Shown here piece after piece: positions 24,962 through 33,207 of a stretch of 64,000 nt of DNA. The translations under genes were made by a program, and so were the position numbers. The stretch is taken from NCBI GenBank assembly GCA_036843405.1, contig DAITSJ010000015.1:1-64000 (forward strand), read 5' to 3'. The DNA comes from DGNJ01 sp002388905 (lineage in GTDB: Bacteria > Pseudomonadota > Gammaproteobacteria > Pseudomonadales > Porticoccaceae). The notes beneath the pieces were generated by a model. It saw only the letters and a program-made list of their open reading frames with translations, made no database searches and had not been told where the DNA came from. Position 1 is the stretch's first letter. Each line of letters starts with the position of its first letter.

Positions 24962-26902
24962 TTACGATTTTTTGTCGGAGTCCTTCACTTCCTCGAACTC
25001 CGCGTCGACGACGTCTTCCTTGTCGCCCGACTGCTGTTCGCCGCCGGCCTGCTGGGCATCTTCGGCGCCCTGGGCCTGCTCGGCCTGTTCGGCGTACATC
25101 TTCTGGGCCAGGCTGGAAGAGGCTTCCGACAGCTTGTTGGTGGCGGCGTCGATCTTCTCCTTGTCGTCGCCCTTGACGGCTTCCTCCACTTCCTTGATAG
25201 CGGCCTCGATGGCGGATTTCTCTTCCTCGGACGCCTTGTCGCCGGCCTCATCCAGGGTCTTGCGGGCAGCATGGGCCAGGCCGTCGGCGGTGTTGCGCGC
25301 CTGAACCAGTTCCTCGAACTTCTCGTCCTCGGCGGCGTGGGCCTCGGCGTCCTTGACCATTTGCTCGATCTCTTCCTCATTGAGGCCGGAAGAGGCCTTG
25401 ATCTGGATGGACTGCTCCTTACCGGTGGCCTTGTCCTTCGCCGACACGTGCAGGATACCGTTGGCATCGATGTTGAACGTGACTTCGATCTGCGGCATGC
25501 CGCGGGGCGCCGGCGGAATGTCCGCCAGGTCGAAACGGCCCAGGGATTTGTTCTCCGAGGCCTGCTTGCGCTCGCCCTGAACCACGTGAATGGTCACCGC
25601 GGTCTGGTTGTCCTCCGCCGTCGAAAAGGTCTGCGACTTCTTGGTGGGAATCGTCGTGTTCTTCTCGATCAGCGGGGTGGCCACACCGCCCATGGTCTCG
25701 ATACCCAGGGTCAGGGGCGTTACGTCCAGGAGCAGCACGTCCTTGACGTCGCCGGAAAGCACGGCGCCCTGGATAGCGGCACCGATGGCCACGGCCTCGT
25801 CGGGGTTGACGTCCTTGCGGGGGTCTTTGCCGAAGAAGTCCGTCACTTTCTTCTGCACCAGCGGCATCCGGGTCTGGCCGCCCACCAGGATGATTTCATC
25901 CACGTCCGACGCTGACTTGCCGGCATCCTTGAGTGCGGTCTTGACCGGCTCGATGCTGCGGTCCACCAGGTCTTCCACCAGGGATTCCAGCTTGGAACGG
26001 GTCAGCTTCACCACCAGGTGCTTGGGCCCGGTGTTGTCCGCGGTAATGTAGGGCAGGTTGACCTCGGTCTGCTGGCTGGAGGACAACTCGATCTTGGCCT
26101 TTTCGGCGGCCTCTTTGAGCCGCTGCATGGCCAGGGCGTCGCCACTCAGGTCGATGCCACTGTCCTTTTTGAACTCGTCGGCCAGGTAGTTGATCAGGGC
26201 CAGGTCGAAATCCTCGCCACCGAGGAAGGTATCGCCGTTCGTGGCCAGCACTTCGAACTGGTGCTCGCCGTCCACATCGGCAATCTCGATGATGGAAATA
26301 TCGAAGGTACCACCACCCAGGTCGAAGACCGCCACCACGCGGTCACCCTTGGCCTTGTCCATGCCGTATGCCAGTGCGGCCGCCGTGGGCTCGTTGATGA
26401 TGCGCTTGACATCGAGGCCGGCGATACGCCCGGCATCCTTGGTGGCCTGGCGCTGGGAATCGTTGAAATAGGCGGGCACGGTAATCACCGCATCGGTCAC
26501 CTTCTCGCCCAGGTAATCCTCGGCGGTCTTCTTCATTTTCTTGAGCACTTCCGCGGAGATCTGCGGCGGTGCCTTCTTGTCGCCCTTGACCTCGACCCAG
26601 GCATCGCCGTTGTCGGCCTTGACGATCTTGTAGGGGACCATCTTGATGTCCTTCTGGACCACCGGGTCCTCGAAGCGACGGCCGATCAGACGCTTGACGG
26701 CGTACAGTGTGTTGTCGGGGTTGGTGACCGCCTGGCGCTTGGCGGATTGACCGACGAGGGTCTCGCCCTCCTCGGTGAAGGCCACCACGGACGGCGTTGT
26801 CCGGGTGCCCTCGGCGTTTTCGATAACCCGCGTCTTGTCGCCTTCCATTACGGCGACACAGGAGTTGGTCGTACCCAAGTCAATGCCGATTGTTTTTCCC
26901 AT
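24962..26902 (-). CDS. dnaK: Chaperone protein DnaK (Hsp70)
   Basis: A 646-residue ATP-dependent chaperone. The Hsp70 signatures IGIDLGTTNSCVA, FDLGGGTFDISI and ILVGGQTRMPLVQ are all present. The substrate-binding domain and lid follow, and the protein ends in a Gln/Ala/Gly-rich tail and an acidic EEV-like segment (VVDAEFEEVKD). Full length for bacterial DnaK. It is transcribed after grpE from a heat-shock promoter. Confidence 0.99.
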   Translation of the reverse strand: MGKTIGIDLGTTNSCVAVMEGDKTRVIENAEGTRTTPSVVAFTEEGETLVGQSAKRQAVTNPDNTLYAVKRLIGRRFEDPVVQKDIKMVPYKIVKADNGDAWVEVKGDKKAPPQISAEVLKKMKKTAEDYLGEKVTDAVITVPAYFNDSQRQATKDAGRIAGLDVKRIINEPTAAALAYGMDKAKGDRVVAVFDLGGGTFDISIIEIADVDGEHQFEVLATNGDTFLGGEDFDLALINYLADEFKKDSGIDLSGDALAMQRLKEAAEKAKIELSSSQQTEVNLPYITADNTGPKHLVVKLTRSKLESLVEDLVDRSIEPVKTALKDAGKSASDVDEIILVGGQTRMPLVQKKVTDFFGKDPRKDVNPDEAVAIGAAIQGAVLSGDVKDVLLLDVTPLTLGIETMGGVATPLIEKNTTIPTKKSQTFSTAEDNQTAVTIHVVQGERKQASENKSLGRFDLADIPPAPRGMPQIEVTFNIDANGILHVSAKDKATGKEQSIQIKASSGLNEEEIEQMVKDAEAHAAEDEKFEELVQARNTADGLAHAARKTLDEAGDKASEEEKSAIEAAIKEVEEAVKGDDKEKIDAATNKLSEASSSLAQKMYAEQAEQAQGAEDAQQAGGEQQSGDKEDVVDAEFEEVKDSDKKS

Positions 26903-26980
26903 GCCGAATTCTCCAAATTCCGATAAAAAAGTTGTCGCTTGCTAGCTATATAGGGCCGGTTCAGGCTTTTTCAAGCCCGC

Positions 26981-27592
26981 TCAGCCCTTGGCCACCACCA
27001 CCATGGCGGGCCGCACGAGCCTGCCGTTCAGGGTATAGCCTTTCTGGTAAACCTCGATCACCGTGTTGGGCTCGGCGTCCTGCGCCGGCACCATGGACAT
27101 GGCCTGATGCCTGTCCGGATCGAAGGTCTCGCCCTGGGGATTCACTGCCTCGACGTTGTAACGCTGGAGGACGTCCTGGAAGCCACGCAGCGTCAGCTCA
27201 ACGCCCTCCCCCAGCTTTTCCTGGGCGGGATCGTCCCGGTCGATGGTATCCACGGCCCGTTCCAGGTTATCCACCACGGACACCAGGTCGCCGACGAACT
27301 TCTCCAGGGCATACTTGTGGGCGTTTTCCACATCCCGCTCGGCCCGCTTGCGCACATTCTGCATATCCGCCTGGGTCATGAGCAGTTGCTCGCGCAGATC
27401 CTTCACCTCTTCCTCCAGCTTCGTGCGCTCGTCCCCGGCGGCGGCCACGTCGGCCTCTTCCCCCGCCGCAGCGGGGCCACTGCTGCCGGTCTCGGCGGAT
27501 TTGGCCCCCGTGGACTCGGCGGCCTGCTCCTCCTCGCGGCGGCTGTTTTCCTCGCGGGTATTTCCGCCTTCGCTACCTTGTTCTGTGGACAC
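26981..27592 (-). CDS. grpE: Nucleotide exchange factor GrpE
   Basis: A 203-residue exchange factor that releases ADP from DnaK. An acidic, alanine-rich N terminus (about 60 residues) leads into the long coiled coil with DMQNVRKRAERDVENA. The beta-sheet head ends in the family signature VIEVYQKGYTLNGRLVRPAMVVVAKG. It is the first gene of the grpE-dnaK-dnaJ unit and carries a sigma-32 type promoter 38 bp upstream. Confidence 0.98.
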   Translation of the reverse strand: MSTEQGSEGGNTREENSRREEEQAAESTGAKSAETGSSGPAAAGEEADVAAAGDERTKLEEEVKDLREQLLMTQADMQNVRKRAERDVENAHKYALEKFVGDLVSVVDNLERAVDTIDRDDPAQEKLGEGVELTLRGFQDVLQRYNVEAVNPQGETFDPDRHQAMSMVPAQDAEPNTVIEVYQKGYTLNGRLVRPAMVVVAKG

Positions 27593-27629
27593 TTTCGCCC
27601 TCCCTACTTAATGTCTGCCTGCAAGCGGT

Positions 27630-27657
27630 ATATTGGGACGCTCCCGCGAGATTCAAG
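27630..27657 (-). promoter_or_regulatory. Sigma-32 heat-shock promoter of grpE-dnaK-dnaJ
   Basis: On the minus strand CTTGAAT, 13 bases, CCCAATAT. This is close to the sigma-32 consensus CTTGAAA and CCCCATAT, with one mismatch in each box and correct spacing. It lies just upstream of grpE. Confidence 0.8.
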
Positions 27658-27672
27658 GGAAAACCGGCCCCG

Positions 27673-27701
27673 GTGACAGCCCGGCCCGGATTCTGTATAA
27701 A
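27673..27701 (+). promoter_or_regulatory. Sigma-70 promoter of recN
   Basis: GTGACA, 17 bases, TATAAA; each hexamer matches consensus at five of six positions. It ends about 22 bp upstream of the recN start. The -10 region begins with CTGT, a LexA half site, but the second half (ACAG) is absent. Confidence 0.65.
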
Positions 27702-27722
27702 TAGTGGGGTCCGGCAACCGCC

Positions 27723-29411
27723 ATGGGGAATGCCTTGCTCACGTCACTGACCGTCAACAATTTCACCCTCGTCGAGCGCCTGGAAGTGGATTTCAGGGCC
27801 GGCATGACGGCCATCACCGGGGAAACCGGCGCCGGCAAGTCGCTTGTGGTGGATGCCCTGGGCATGGCCCTCGGCGACAGGGGCGACACTGACCGCATCC
27901 GCCAGGGCGCCGACAAGGCGGAAGTGGCCGCGGTCTTTGAACTGGCCGGCAACTCCCCGGCCCACCAGTGGCTCCGGGACAACGATGTGGAGGGCGACAG
28001 CGAGGCCACTTGCCTGCTGCGGCGCGTACTGACCCGGGAGGGCCGGTCCCGGGGGTATATCAACGGCCGCCCCGCCACCATGCAGCAGCTCCAGCAACTG
28101 GGGGAGCTGATGATCGACATCCACAGCCAGCACGAGCACCAGTCGCTGCTGCGCCGGGACACCCACCGCCGGCTCCTGGACGCCTTTGCCGGCTGCGAGG
28201 ATCTGGCGGCACGGGTGCGCGATCTGCACCGGGACTGGCGCGACAGCCAGCACCGGCTCCAGGCCCTGGAAGAGGACGCCGGCGAGAGCCAGGCGCGCAG
28301 GGAGCTCCTCGAATTCCAGGTCGGCGAACTGGACGACCTTTCCCCGGCGGAAGACGAACTGTCGGAGCTGGAGCGTGACCAGCAACTGCTCGCCAACGCC
28401 GAACAGATTCTCCGCGACAGCAACGCGGTCCTGGCCCTGTGCCGCGAGGGGGATGAACAGGGGGACGCCCTGGGCTTCGTGGGCCGTTCCCTGTCCCTTT
28501 TGGAGAACATGCCCGAGCGTTCCGACGCCCTGAACGAGGCACAGGGCATGCTCGACAATGCCCGCATCCAGATCGAAGAGGCCGCCCGGGAAATCCAGGG
28601 CTACATCGATGGCTTTGACATGGACCCGGCCCGACTGCAAAGCATCGAGGAGCGCCTGAGCGCCATCTATCAAATGGCGCGAAAGCACCGGGTTTTACCC
28701 GCCGAGCTACCTGATCTGCATCATCGCCTGCGCGAGGAACTGGACAGCCTGGGTGGCGGCGAAGGGGACCTTGATACGCTGCGCGCCAGGGTGGAGGAAA
28801 AGCGCAAGGCTCTGGCCGGCGGCGCCGACAAACTCAGCACGGTCCGCAGGAAAGCGGCCGGGAAATTCGCCGACACGGTGAACGCACAACTGGCTTCACT
28901 GGCCATGACCGGCGCCGAACTGGGCGTGGACCTGTCCGAAAATCCGGCACCCACCGCCCAGGGCAACGAAACCGTGGAACTGCTGGTCAGCACCAACCCC
29001 GGCCAGCCCAAAAAGCCCCTGGCCCGGGTCGCTTCCGGCGGCGAACTGTCGCGCATCAGCCTGGCGATCCAGGTTGTGGCGGCGCGCCATACGGATATTC
29101 CCACCCTGGTGTTCGACGAAGTGGATGTGGGCGTGGGGGGCGCCGTGGCCGAGGTGGTGGGACGACTGCTGCGGGAACTGGGCAATCGTGGCCAGGTCAT
29201 CTGCGTCACCCACCTGCCCCAGGTGGCCAGTTGTGCCCACCAACACCTTTCAGTGAGCAAGACCAGCGGCGCGCACAGCGCGGAAAGCGCCCTGCTTACC
29301 CTCGACCCGGCCCAGCGGGTCGAGGAAATCGCCCGGATGCTGGGCGGCGCCCGGATCACCGCCCAGACCAAGGCCCATGCCGAGGAAATGCTCAGCCTTT
29401 CGGCGCAATAA
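27723..29411 (+). CDS. recN: DNA repair protein RecN
   Basis: A 562-residue SMC-like ATPase that acts early in recombinational repair of double-strand breaks. Walker A GETGAGKS is in the N-terminal head. A long coiled-coil arm occupies about residues 160-380. The ABC signature region ASGGELSRISLAIQ and Walker B TLVFDEVDVGVGG are in the C-terminal head. The length is normal. The ATG at 27723 lacks a clear Shine-Dalgarno sequence; a TTG four codons later follows GGGGA and could be the true start. It is divergent from grpE. Confidence 0.97.
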   Translation: MGNALLTSLTVNNFTLVERLEVDFRAGMTAITGETGAGKSLVVDALGMALGDRGDTDRIRQGADKAEVAAVFELAGNSPAHQWLRDNDVEGDSEATCLLRRVLTREGRSRGYINGRPATMQQLQQLGELMIDIHSQHEHQSLLRRDTHRRLLDAFAGCEDLAARVRDLHRDWRDSQHRLQALEEDAGESQARRELLEFQVGELDDLSPAEDELSELERDQQLLANAEQILRDSNAVLALCREGDEQGDALGFVGRSLSLLENMPERSDALNEAQGMLDNARIQIEEAAREIQGYIDGFDMDPARLQSIEERLSAIYQMARKHRVLPAELPDLHHRLREELDSLGGGEGDLDTLRARVEEKRKALAGGADKLSTVRRKAAGKFADTVNAQLASLAMTGAELGVDLSENPAPTAQGNETVELLVSTNPGQPKKPLARVASGGELSRISLAIQVVAARHTDIPTLVFDEVDVGVGGAVAEVVGRLLRELGNRGQVICVTHLPQVASCAHQHLSVSKTSGAHSAESALLTLDPAQRVEEIARMLGGARITAQTKAHAEEMLSLSAQ

Positions 29412-29513
29412 AGGTTTTTTCGTCAAAGGTTTTGTGGTCGGCTACCCGCCGCACCGGGGATGTCGCCGCTCCACTCCGGAACTGAAAGCGGGATTGAAAA
29501 GATTCCGTATCGG

Positions 29514-29939
29514 CTATTTCCTGGGCTTTTCCGATTCCAGGGGCTTCACGTAGAGTACAAAGCTGTGCCCCACAACACGGTAACCGTGTTCCTCGGCGAT
29601 CTGGTCCTGAAGCCGCTCGATCTCGTCGTTGTGGAATTCCACCACCTCGCCGGTTTCGGTGCAGACCATGTGGTCGTGATGATCGCCCTGGTCGATCTCG
29701 TAGACGGCGGGCCCCTGATCGAAGTTATGACGCTCCACCAGCCCCGCCGATTCGAACTGGGTCAGCACCCGATACACCGTCGCGATGCCCACATCCTCGC
29801 CGGCATCGATCAGGGCCCGGTATACCTCCTCGGCGGTCATGTGCCGCTGCGCGGAATTTTCCAGTATCTGGAGAATCTTTACCCTCGGGAGGGTGACCTT
29901 GAGCCCTGCTCTGCGCAATTCCTGATTTTCAGCTGGCAT
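29514..29939 (-). CDS. fur: Ferric uptake regulator Fur
   Basis: A 141-residue iron-dependent repressor that binds Fe(II) and shuts off iron-uptake genes. The N-terminal winged helix (LRRAGLKVTLPRVKILQIL) is followed by the dimerisation domain with HHDHMVCTETGEVVEF, which holds the metal-binding His and Cys. The ATG at 29939 gives the family N terminus. It is divergent from bamE, a conserved gammaproteobacterial arrangement. A Fur-box-like sequence elsewhere in the window precedes an iron permease. Confidence 0.98.
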   Translation of the reverse strand: MPAENQELRRAGLKVTLPRVKILQILENSAQRHMTAEEVYRALIDAGEDVGIATVYRVLTQFESAGLVERHNFDQGPAVYEIDQGDHHDHMVCTETGEVVEFHNDEIERLQDQIAEEHGYRVVGHSFVLYVKPLESEKPRK

Positions 29940-30012
29940 GGGTCGGCCCTCTTCTAAGTGATCTTTGGAACAGGTATTATCCACGTTCGCTTCACAGACT
30001 GGAACCCCTGAC

Positions 30013-30393
30013 ATGCTACCAAGCAAACGCCTGGCAATCGCTCTCGTCCTCACCCTGGGTCTGGCGGGCTGCTCCTATTTCCAGTTCCCCGGCGTTCACA
30101 AGGTCAGGGTGCAGCAGGGCAATATCATCACTCAGGATATGGTCGACCAACTGCGGCCGGGGATGTCCAAGTCCCAGGTCCGGTTTATCATGGGCACTCC
30201 CCTGATCGCCGACACCTTTCATCAGGATCGCTGGGATTACTTCTACAGCCTCGACAAGGGCGATGACGATGAAGTCCGCGAACGAGTGACCGTTTTTTTC
30301 GACAACGACAAGGTCTCCGGCCTCCAGGGCGATTACCTGCCCTCCGGCGCCGCCTCCCCCCGCCCCGAAAACGACAGGGAAGAAGCCGAGTAA
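30013..30393 (+). CDS. bamE: Outer membrane assembly lipoprotein BamE
   Basis: A 126-residue lipoprotein of the BAM complex that folds outer-membrane proteins. The signal peptide ends at lipobox LAGC, with the lipidated Cys near residue 20. The SmpA/OmlA fold follows: QGNIITQDMVDQLRPGMSKSQVRFIMGTP and WDYFYSLDKG. The ATG at 30013 was chosen because it begins the signal peptide; an upstream in-frame start would overlap the fur promoter region. It is convergent with ratB, seven bases apart. Confidence 0.96.
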   Translation: MLPSKRLAIALVLTLGLAGCSYFQFPGVHKVRVQQGNIITQDMVDQLRPGMSKSQVRFIMGTPLIADTFHQDRWDYFYSLDKGDDDEVRERVTVFFDNDKVSGLQGDYLPSGAASPRPENDREEAE

Positions 30394-30400
30394 CCGCTTC

Positions 30401-30730
30401 TCAGGGCTTGCCCTTCTCCCTGGCCTTGGCGGCCCGCTGCTTGCGAACTTCCTTGGGGTCGGCTATCAGAGGCCGGTAAATCTCCACCCGGTCCCAGGGC
30501 TTTAATTGGTACTCGCCGGGGGCCGGCAACCCCTTGGTACCCAGGGCCTGACCGAAAATACCCATGGGCGCACTGTCGACGTTAATCTCCGGGAACTCCC
30601 CGGCGATGCGCGACAGCTTGACCGCGTCCAGGGCCGTGGTCCCCGGTTCCACGTTCAGCTGGACGATCTTCTGTTTGTCGGGCAGCGCATAAGCCACCTC
30701 CACGGTAATCAGTTTGTCAATATCGGTCAT
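30401..30730 (-). CDS. ratB: RnfH family protein RatB
   Basis: A 109-residue ubiquitin-like (RnfH/UPF0125) protein. Family features are ITVEVAYALPDKQKIVQLNVEPGTTALDAV, the central SAPMGIFGQ and WDRVEIYRPLIADPKEVRKQRA near the C terminus. The biochemical role is unclear; in E. coli it pairs with the ratA gene. The ATG at 30730 overlaps the ratA stop as ATGA. The open extension upstream lies inside ratA and was rejected. Confidence 0.93.
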   Translation of the reverse strand: MTDIDKLITVEVAYALPDKQKIVQLNVEPGTTALDAVKLSRIAGEFPEINVDSAPMGIFGQALGTKGLPAPGEYQLKPWDRVEIYRPLIADPKEVRKQRAAKAREKGKP

Positions 30731-31170
30731 TGTGCATTCCTGTATACGGTCGCGGCGCGCTCCGTCAGGGAGGACACCAGGTGACTGGCAACACTGGCAA
30801 AAAGGCTCGTGGCGGCAAAGCCCAGCAGGCGGCTGTTGGGCTCGAACTCCAGATGAAGGCTCACCTTGCTGGCATTTTCCGCCAGCGGCTTGAAAAGCCA
30901 CTCCCCTTCCAGCTTCTTGAAAGGACCGCTGTCCAGCTCCATGACGATGGCCTCGCCGGGATAAAGCCTGTTCCGGGTAACAAAACTGTAGTGGATACCG
31001 CCCTTGCGCAATTCCAGCCGGGCCCGCATGAAGTCCTCGCCCTGTTCGAGAATTTCGGCACGGTGGCAGCCCTGCATATACCGGGGGTAAGCCTCGATAT
31101 CGTTGACAAGGTCATACATCCGGCGGGCCGAGTGGGGCAACAGGGCGCTGCGGTCAATCGCGGTCAGCAT
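30727..31170 (-). CDS. ratA: START/polyketide-cyclase domain protein RatA
   Basis: A 147-residue START-domain protein. It begins MLTAIDRSALLPHSARRMYDLVNDIEAYPRY in the usual RatA form and ends with the long amphipathic helix FASVASHLVSSLTERA. E. coli RatA was described as a 50S-binding inhibitor of ribosome association, and the eukaryotic relative Coq10 binds ubiquinone. Which role applies here cannot be read from the sequence. The ratA-ratB pair lies close to smpB and ssrA, its usual genomic neighbours. Confidence 0.93.
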   Translation of the reverse strand: MLTAIDRSALLPHSARRMYDLVNDIEAYPRYMQGCHRAEILEQGEDFMRARLELRKGGIHYSFVTRNRLYPGEAIVMELDSGPFKKLEGEWLFKPLAENASKVSLHLEFEPNSRLLGFAATSLFASVASHLVSSLTERAATVYRNAQ

Positions 31171-31182
31171 AAAAAACGGGGC

Positions 31183-32559
31183 TCAAGCCAGGAAAAATTT
31201 GTTGTAGAGCCCGACCACGAAAATCACGCCGATGGCCAGGGGCGACAGATAGCGCAGGATAAAACGCCAGGCCTGCAATGTGCGCGGGGCATCGTCCCCC
31301 AGGGCCTCGAAGACCACACCGGGTTTCATGATCCAGCCCACGAAGATGGCGATAAACAGGCCGGTGAGCGGCAGCATCACGCTGGCGGTGAAGAAATCCA
31401 TGATATCGAAGAAGGTATCGCCGCCGAGGGTGTAACCCTGCCAGACATTGAAAGACAACACAGTGCCCAGGCCGATGAGCCAGGCGACAAAGCCGAGCAG
31501 CAGGTTGGCGGTGACCCTGTTCATGCCTTTCGACTCAATCAGCCAGGCCACCCCCGGCTCGATCAGGGAAATGGACGAACTCCAGGCGGCCACGGAAACG
31601 AGCACGAAGAACAGGGCCCCGAAAAAGAGTCCGCCGGGCATGTTGCCGAAGATCACCGGCAGGGTCTGGAACATCAGGCTCGGGCCGGCGTTGGGCTCGA
31701 CACCGGGGCTGCCGAAGACAATGGGAAAAATCGCCATACCCGCCATCAGGGCAACGAGAGTATCGAGGATGGCGATGGTAATCACCGTCTTGCCGATGGG
31801 GGCATGCTCCGGCATATAGGCCCCGTAGGCCATGATCGCGCCCATGCCCAGACTCAGCGTAAAAAACGCATGGCCCAGGGACACCAGTACGCCGGTCCAG
31901 GTCAGGCTCTCGGTGCGGAAACTGAACAGGAAATCCACTGCCGCGGCGAAATCCCCCTGCCGGGCGCTGTATACCAGCAACACCACCAGCAATACGAAGA
32001 GCAGCGGCATCAGCGTGCGCACCGCCACGCCCAGGCCCCGCACCACGCCGGCCACCACAACGCCCATGGTAAGAACCATGAATAATGTCTGGCAGAAAAT
32101 CAGCGTGCCGGGGTCGCCGAGCAGGGCCGCGAACTGCCGGGCCGCCTCGTCGCCACTGGCCCCCTGAAGCGAACCATCGGACATCTTCACCACGTAATAG
32201 AGCGCCCAGCCGGCTATCACCGCGTAATAGGAGAGAATCAACACCCCGGCGACCACCCCCATCCAGCCGATGCCATTCCAGCGGCCGTGGAGCCCGGCTT
32301 CCCTGGTAATACGACGCATGGCATTGATGGGGCTCATGCGGCCCTTCCGGCCCAGCATCACCTCGGCCATCATCACCGGCACCCCGACGAGCAGTATGCA
32401 GGCCAGATACATCAGCACGAAGGCACCGCCACCGTTCTCGCCGGCGATATAGGGAAATTTCCAGATATTGCCGAGCCCTACGGCCGAACCGGTGGCCGCC
32501 AGAATAAACGTCCAGCGGCTGGCCCAGGTACCGTGCAGGCGCTCCCTCGAATCGCCCAT
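31183..32559 (-). CDS. Sodium-dependent (SNF/NSS family) transporter
   Basis: A 458-residue inner-membrane symporter of the neurotransmitter:sodium family. The first helix has the sodium-site motif AATGSAVGLGNIWKFPYIAGENGGGAF. About eleven or twelve hydrophobic helices can be followed to the C terminus, as in LeuT-like bacterial members. The substrate (an amino acid or similar) cannot be predicted. The frame is open upstream; the ATG at 32559, or another two codons earlier, begins the conserved N terminus. It lies between ratA and the divergent smpB. Confidence 0.93.
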   Translation of the reverse strand: MGDSRERLHGTWASRWTFILAATGSAVGLGNIWKFPYIAGENGGGAFVLMYLACILLVGVPVMMAEVMLGRKGRMSPINAMRRITREAGLHGRWNGIGWMGVVAGVLILSYYAVIAGWALYYVVKMSDGSLQGASGDEAARQFAALLGDPGTLIFCQTLFMVLTMGVVVAGVVRGLGVAVRTLMPLLFVLLVVLLVYSARQGDFAAAVDFLFSFRTESLTWTGVLVSLGHAFFTLSLGMGAIMAYGAYMPEHAPIGKTVITIAILDTLVALMAGMAIFPIVFGSPGVEPNAGPSLMFQTLPVIFGNMPGGLFFGALFFVLVSVAAWSSSISLIEPGVAWLIESKGMNRVTANLLLGFVAWLIGLGTVLSFNVWQGYTLGGDTFFDIMDFFTASVMLPLTGLFIAIFVGWIMKPGVVFEALGDDAPRTLQAWRFILRYLSPLAIGVIFVVGLYNKFFLA

Positions 32560-32644
32560 CCACATTCCCCAACAGAGTTTGCGCACGATTGTACCCCGAC
32601 CACCGGCCCTGCAAAACCGCACGGCAACCCGTATAATCCCCGCC

Positions 32645-33127
32645 ATGACGAAGCAGTCGAAAAAACAGAAGCCCGGCTCATCCACCATCGCCCTCAACAA
32701 GCGCGCCCGCCACGATTACTTCCTTGAGGAAAAATTCGAGGCCGGGCTCGCCCTGCAGGGCTGGGAAGTCAAGAGCATGCGCGAAGGCAAGGCCCAGCTC
32801 ACGGACAGCTACGTGTTGTTCAAGGACGGCGAGGCCTGGCTGCTGGGCGCCCAGATCCAGCCGCTTGCCACGGTCTCCAGTCACGTGAATGCGGACCCTA
32901 CCCGCACCCGCAAACTGCTCCTGAATCGCCGTGAAATCGACAAGATCAGCGGTGCCGTTCAGGCCAAGGGCTATACCTGCGTTGCCACCGCCCTGTACTG
33001 GAAAAAGCACATGGTCAAATGCGAAGTGGCCCTGGCCAAAGGCAAGGCCAAGCACGACAAGCGGGAGACCGAAAAACAGCGGGACTGGCAGCGCCAGAAA
33101 CAACGACTCATGCGCCAGACCGTCTGA
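32645..33127 (+). CDS. smpB: SsrA-binding protein SmpB
   Basis: A 160-residue partner of tmRNA in trans-translation. The OB-fold core has LNKRARHDYFLEEKFEAGLALQGWEVKS, the tmRNA-binding surface and the AQLTDSYV segment. The C-terminal tail (KGKAKHDKRETEKQRDW) is basic and enters the mRNA channel in known structures. The ssrA gene follows 1.7 kb downstream on the same strand, separated by one hydrolase gene. The ATG at 32645 matches the family N terminus. Confidence 0.98.
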   Translation: MTKQSKKQKPGSSTIALNKRARHDYFLEEKFEAGLALQGWEVKSMREGKAQLTDSYVLFKDGEAWLLGAQIQPLATVSSHVNADPTRTRKLLLNRREIDKISGAVQAKGYTCVATALYWKKHMVKCEVALAKGKAKHDKRETEKQRDWQRQKQRLMRQTV

Positions 33128-33207
33128 CGCCGCCTTGCCCGGCTCCCGGCCCGGGACTAGACTTCACCTCTCCGCGGATCAAATAACGACAACGAAAGGA
33201 ACCCGCC

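Noticed and set aside
23579..25915. 778-codon open frame opposite dapB, dnaJ and dnaK
   Set aside because: Antisense to three housekeeping genes; it reflects codon bias at high GC.
27693..27708. Possible LexA box upstream of recN
   Set aside because: Only the first half (CTGT) matches; the second half is not ACAG.
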